DNA from: Bryobacterales bacterium
GTDB taxonomy: Bacteria; Acidobacteriota; Terriglobia; Bryobacterales; Bryobacteraceae
Length of the DNA stretch: 16,678 nt
Assembly: GCA_003132905.1 (NCBI GenBank)
Contig: PKZC01000271.1
Coordinates: 9,340 to 26,017 of the forward strand
Direction: 5' to 3'
Of the stretch, positions 13,786 through 16,678 are shown in pieces. The notes under the pieces were generated by a model. That model had not been told where the DNA came from and did no database searches. It worked only from the letters and a program-made list of their open reading frames with translations. Within the stretch, counting starts at the first letter, position 1; each line of letters opens with the position of its first letter. Made by a program: the position numbers and the translations under genes.

Positions 13786-15090
13786 ATGCGAACTGTCGAT
13801 TTGATCCACCGAAAACGAGATGGTGAAGAATTATCGCCAGAGGAAATTGCCGCTCTCATAGAAGGCTACAACCGGAATGAAATTCCGGATTATCAAATGT
13901 CCGCCTTCTTGATGGCCGTCTTCCATTCCGGAATGACGGACCGTGAGGTGAGCGCGGCGACGGAGTGCATGGTTCGCTCCGGCGAAACTGTCGACCTCAG
14001 TTCCATCCCCGGCATCAAGGTAGACAAGCATTCTACCGGCGGGGTGGGAGACAAGACCAGCTTAATATCGGCACCGTTGGCGGCAGCCGCGGGCGTCGTT
14101 GTCCCGATGATGTCCGGCCGCGGGCTCGGCCATACCGGTGGCACGCTCGATAAGTTGGAGTCCATTCCCGGCTTTCGAACCGATCTGACCATCGAAGAGT
14201 TCAAGGCGCAACTGGCGAAGCACGGTTTGGCGTTCATTGGGCAAACTGTCGAGGTCGCGCCGGCCGATGGCAAGTTGTACGCGCTGAGGGACGCCACCGC
14301 TACCGTGGAATCCATTCCGCTGATTGCGACGTCCATCATGTCGAAGAAACTGGCCGAAGGCGTGGATGCGTTGGTGCTGGACGTCAAGGTGGGCAACGGC
14401 GCGTTCATGAAGAAGCAGGTGGATGCGCGCCGGCTGGCGCAAATGATGGTGGGCATCGGACGCCGCGCCGACAAGCGCGTGCAGGCGCTGATCACCGACA
14501 TGAACCAGCCCTTGGGCTATGCGGTAGGGAACGCACTGGAAGTGATGGAAGTTTCCCAAACCCTGCAAAACGCTGGTCCCACAGATCTCACCCGCCTGTC
14601 GCTCGAACTGGCCGCTCGCATGATTTTCCTCGCCAAAGTTGTTGCCACGCTTGAAGAAGCACGCGAGGTGGCGCAACAAAAACTGCTGGATGGCTCTGGC
14701 TATCGCAAGTTCAAAGAAGTGATCGAAGCTCAGGGCGGCAACTCCCAGGTTCTGGATCGCTTCGATCTTCTGCCTAATGCCACCGGCGTGCGCGAGATCT
14801 CTTCGCCGCGCGCAGGTTATGTCAGCGCCATCGCCGCCGAAGATATCGGCTTAGCGTCGTCGCGAATCGGCGCTGGCCGCAATACCAAGGAAGACGATAT
14901 CGATCCAGCGGTAGGCGTCATCCTCGAAGTGAAGGTCGGCCACAAGGTGGAAGCGGGCGCGGTGCTCTGCCGCGTTTACTACACCCGCGACGAACATGTG
15001 GATGAAGCATCTGAAGAAATCGAAGACGCTTTCCGCATTTCCGCGCAGCCTCCCGAGGAGCGGGAACTGATCCTTGAAGTCGTAAGCTAG
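13786..15090 (+). CDS. pdp: Pyrimidine-nucleoside phosphorylase (thymidine phosphorylase family)
   Basis: The enzyme splits uridine, thymidine and deoxyuridine with phosphate into base and (deoxy)ribose-1-phosphate. At 434 residues it matches the Bacillus/Geobacillus PyNP length. It shows the phosphate-binding KHSTGGVGDKTSL (81-93), the family signature SGRGLGHTGGTLDKLE (110-125), and pyrimidine-contact residues Arg168, Ser183 and Lys187 in LYALRDATATVESIPLIATSIMSKK, the same numbering I recall for Geobacillus PyNP. The C-terminal all-beta domain (EVKVGHKVEAGAVL) is present. The start is the ATG at 13786, giving the family's N-terminus MRTVDLIHRKRDG; a longer frame from 13702 is not supported. 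First gene of the salvage operon; the symporter gene follows after 19 nt. Confidence 0.95.
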   Translation: MRTVDLIHRKRDGEELSPEEIAALIEGYNRNEIPDYQMSAFLMAVFHSGMTDREVSAATECMVRSGETVDLSSIPGIKVDKHSTGGVGDKTSLISAPLAAAAGVVVPMMSGRGLGHTGGTLDKLESIPGFRTDLTIEEFKAQLAKHGLAFIGQTVEVAPADGKLYALRDATATVESIPLIATSIMSKKLAEGVDALVLDVKVGNGAFMKKQVDARRLAQMMVGIGRRADKRVQALITDMNQPLGYAVGNALEVMEVSQTLQNAGPTDLTRLSLELAARMIFLAKVVATLEEAREVAQQKLLDGSGYRKFKEVIEAQGGNSQVLDRFDLLPNATGVREISSPRAGYVSAIAAEDIGLASSRIGAGRNTKEDDIDPAVGVILEVKVGHKVEAGAVLCRVYYTRDEHVDEASEEIEDAFRISAQPPEERELILEVVS

Positions 15091-15109
15091 GCCATGCGCT
15101 AAACAAAAA

Positions 15110-16300
15110 ATGGAGAAGTTCACCGGCATACTGGGAATCCTCGTGATTCTGCTGGTGTGCGTGCTCTTTTCCACCCACAAGCGCTCCATACGGCCGTCGC
15201 TGATTTTATGGGGCGTTGGTTTGCAGCTCACGTTCGCTTTTGTGGTGCTGCGGACGCCCGCCTCGCGCGTCTTTGAAGGTCTCAGCAACAAAGTGAACGC
15301 GGTGATCGGTTACTCCCAGGCCGGCAGCAAATTTGTCTTTGGCGATCAGCTCGGCGGCGGCCAGCCCGCCATTTTCGCGTTTCAGGTGCTGCCCATCATC
15401 ATTTTTATCTGTAGCCTGTTCGCGATTCTGTACTATCTCGGCGTCATGCAAGTGCTGGTCAATGCCATGGCCGTTGTGATGCAGCGCGTTATGGGCGCTA
15501 GCGGCGCCGAAGCCACCAACGTGGCCGCCAGCATCTTCATGGGACAGACTGAAGCGCCCATCACCATCCGGCCGTTTCTCGAAGGGCTGACCGAGTCCGA
15601 GCTATTTACCATCATGGTGAGCGGCATGGCCCATGTCTCCGGCGCAACCATGGCCGCCTACGTTTTAATGGCGCACGTCGAAATCCGGCATCTGCTGACT
15701 GCGGTGATCATGACCGCACCCGCCACTATCATGCTGGCTAAGATCCTGGTGCCCGAGGTGGGCAAGCCGGTGACCGCTGGCAGGGTGAAAGTGGTGGTCG
15801 AGAAACCGGGCGTCAACATTATCGACGCAGCGGCACGAGGCGCGGGCGACGGGTTGCATCTGGCGCTGAACATCGCGGCCATGCTGATCGCCTTTCTCGC
15901 CCTGATCGCCATGTGCAACGGGGTGCTCGGTTATTTCCACACCTCGCTGGAACAGATTCTCGGCATTCTTTTCTCGCCTGTCGCGTGGCTGCTCGGCGTC
16001 AAGTTTCACGACTGCCGCACCATCGGAAACTTGCTCGGCACGCGCCTGGTGCTCAACGAATTCGTCGCGTTTCAGGAGCTCGGCCCGATGAAGCCGAATC
16101 TCGATCCGCACTCGTTCACTATTGCCACGTACGCCCTGTGCGGTTTTGCCAACCTGAGCTCCATCGCGATTCAAATCGGCGGAATCGGAGCGCTGGCGCC
16201 GGGCCGCAAATCCGATCTGGCGCGGCTGGGCCTGAAAGCTGTAGCCGCCGGGACCATGGCTAACTTCATGTCGGCCTGCATCGCGGGCATGCTTCTGTAG
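15110..16300 (+). CDS. nupC: NupC-type concentrative nucleoside symporter (CNT family)
   Basis: The 396-residue inner-membrane protein imports nucleosides with Na+ or H+. It has the CNT core: MGASGAEATNVAASIFMGQTEAPITIRPFLEGLTESELF, with Gln146 and Glu148 at the first hairpin site, then NEFVAFQELG (Asn316, Glu317), and CGFANLSSIAIQIGGIGALAPGRK (Asn348, Ser350, Ser351), which correspond to the base- and ribose-contacting residues of Vibrio CNT. Multiple long hydrophobic segments surround these. Length and motifs are normal. The gene is the middle member of the salvage operon, 19 nt behind the pyrimidine-nucleoside phosphorylase and ending exactly where the purine nucleoside phosphorylase ATG begins. 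The SD is weak; translation may depend on coupling. Confidence 0.93.
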   Translation: MEKFTGILGILVILLVCVLFSTHKRSIRPSLILWGVGLQLTFAFVVLRTPASRVFEGLSNKVNAVIGYSQAGSKFVFGDQLGGGQPAIFAFQVLPIIIFICSLFAILYYLGVMQVLVNAMAVVMQRVMGASGAEATNVAASIFMGQTEAPITIRPFLEGLTESELFTIMVSGMAHVSGATMAAYVLMAHVEIRHLLTAVIMTAPATIMLAKILVPEVGKPVTAGRVKVVVEKPGVNIIDAAARGAGDGLHLALNIAAMLIAFLALIAMCNGVLGYFHTSLEQILGILFSPVAWLLGVKFHDCRTIGNLLGTRLVLNEFVAFQELGPMKPNLDPHSFTIATYALCGFANLSSIAIQIGGIGALAPGRKSDLARLGLKAVAAGTMANFMSACIAGMLL

Positions 16301-16678
16301 ATGCACGAAGCGGTCGCATACATCCGCGGTATTACCGGGCGGGAACCTCGCGTCGCGGTAGTGCTCGGCAGCGGATTGGGCGCATTCGCCGACGACCTGG
16401 ACAACCCCGTCTCCATCCCTTACTCCGATATTCCCGGCTGGCCCGCATCCACAGCCGTTGGCCACTCGGGAAAACTGGTGTTCGGGAAATTGGGCAAGCT
16501 GGATATCGCCGTGCTGGCCGGCCGCGCGCACTTATACGAAGGCTACACACCCGCGCAAGTGACGATGGGAATACGGGTGCTGCATCAGCTGGGAGTTCGT
16601 TCGGTGGTTCTCACCAACGCCGCCGGCGGGATCAAACTTTCTTATCGCCAGGGCGGGCTGGTGCTGATTTCCGATCAC
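16301..16678 (+). CDS. punA: Purine nucleoside phosphorylase (5' part, continues past window)
   Basis: The first 126 residues of a trimeric PNP are visible. This enzyme phosphorolyses inosine and guanosine. Motifs: VVLGSGLGAFAD (Ser24 is the phosphate-binding Ser), GHSGKLVFGKLG (His55), LAGRAHLYEGYTPAQV (Arg75, His77, Tyr79) and VLTNAAGGI (Asn106 to Gly109). All key positions of the N-terminal half are present. The ATG follows the symporter TAG with no gap (TAGATG), so translation is probably coupled. The purine-base-binding Glu and Asn of the C-terminal half are beyond the window. With the pyrimidine-nucleoside phosphorylase and NupC-type genes it forms a complete import-and-phosphorolysis set. 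Confidence 0.93.
   Translation, partial: MHEAVAYIRGITGREPRVAVVLGSGLGAFADDLDNPVSIPYSDIPGWPASTAVGHSGKLVFGKLGKLDIAVLAGRAHLYEGYTPAQVTMGIRVLHQLGVRSVVLTNAAGGIKLSYRQGGLVLISDH

Noticed and set aside
15665..16531. A 288-codon open frame on the minus strand
   Set aside because: It lies antisense to the NupC-type symporter and purine nucleoside phosphorylase genes, whose catalytic motifs are clear; the His/Arg/Gly-rich translation has no domain.

Overview
The window is moderately GC-rich bacterial DNA, densely packed with genes on both strands. It looks like a chromosome segment of an Acidobacteriota member (Solibacter/Bryobacter-like). The support is indirect: a secreted VWFA protein of the acidobacterial type, a divergent Hfq-like protein with a YKH motif, a fused MoaD-MoaE, and several conserved proteins I associate with that phylum. 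No rRNA or tRNA gene, CRISPR array, insertion sequence or phage gene was seen, so this reads as ordinary core/accessory chromosome rather than an island.

Left part (1-5946, mostly minus strand): a D-Ala-D-Ala-ligase-like ATP-grasp enzyme (cut by the window edge) sits 2 nt behind a cytoplasmic HExxH zinc peptidase. Next come a compact DUF4386 membrane protein and a large protein with a GNAT-like C-terminal half. The GNAT-like gene diverges from a small secreted antibiotic-biosynthesis-monooxygenase-fold protein; their start codons may overlap in one CATG. A secreted M20 metallopeptidase faces the latter gene stop-to-stop.

Middle (6006-10934): a tight plus-strand run of fused molybdopterin synthase (MoaD-MoaE), a secreted VWFA protein, an Hfq-like RNA chaperone and an inositol-monophosphatase-family enzyme. 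It ends tail-to-tail with a MocR-type (GntR plus aminotransferase) regulator. That regulator diverges from an FMN-binding pyridoxamine-phosphate-oxidase-like gene, and the short intergenic region carries two AAGTGGA direct repeats that look like PdxR/MocR operators.

Right part (11063-16678): a putative outer-membrane protein is translationally coupled (ATGA) to a mono-haem cytochrome c, with two GCAA-N5-TTGC inverted repeats upstream. They converge on a minus-strand FHA gene followed by a conserved lipid-binding-like gene that is broken by a single-base frameshift. A nucleoside salvage operon closes the window: pyrimidine-nucleoside phosphorylase, a NupC-type nucleoside symporter and a purine nucleoside phosphorylase cut by the window edge. 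The transporter would bring nucleosides in and the two phosphorylases would split them into base plus (deoxy)ribose-1-phosphate.

No stretch longer than 300 bases lacks a gene. The largest gaps are 13618-13785, 10935-11062, 1942-2040 and 2581-2651. The first two hold candidate regulatory sites described below; I see nothing convincing in the others.
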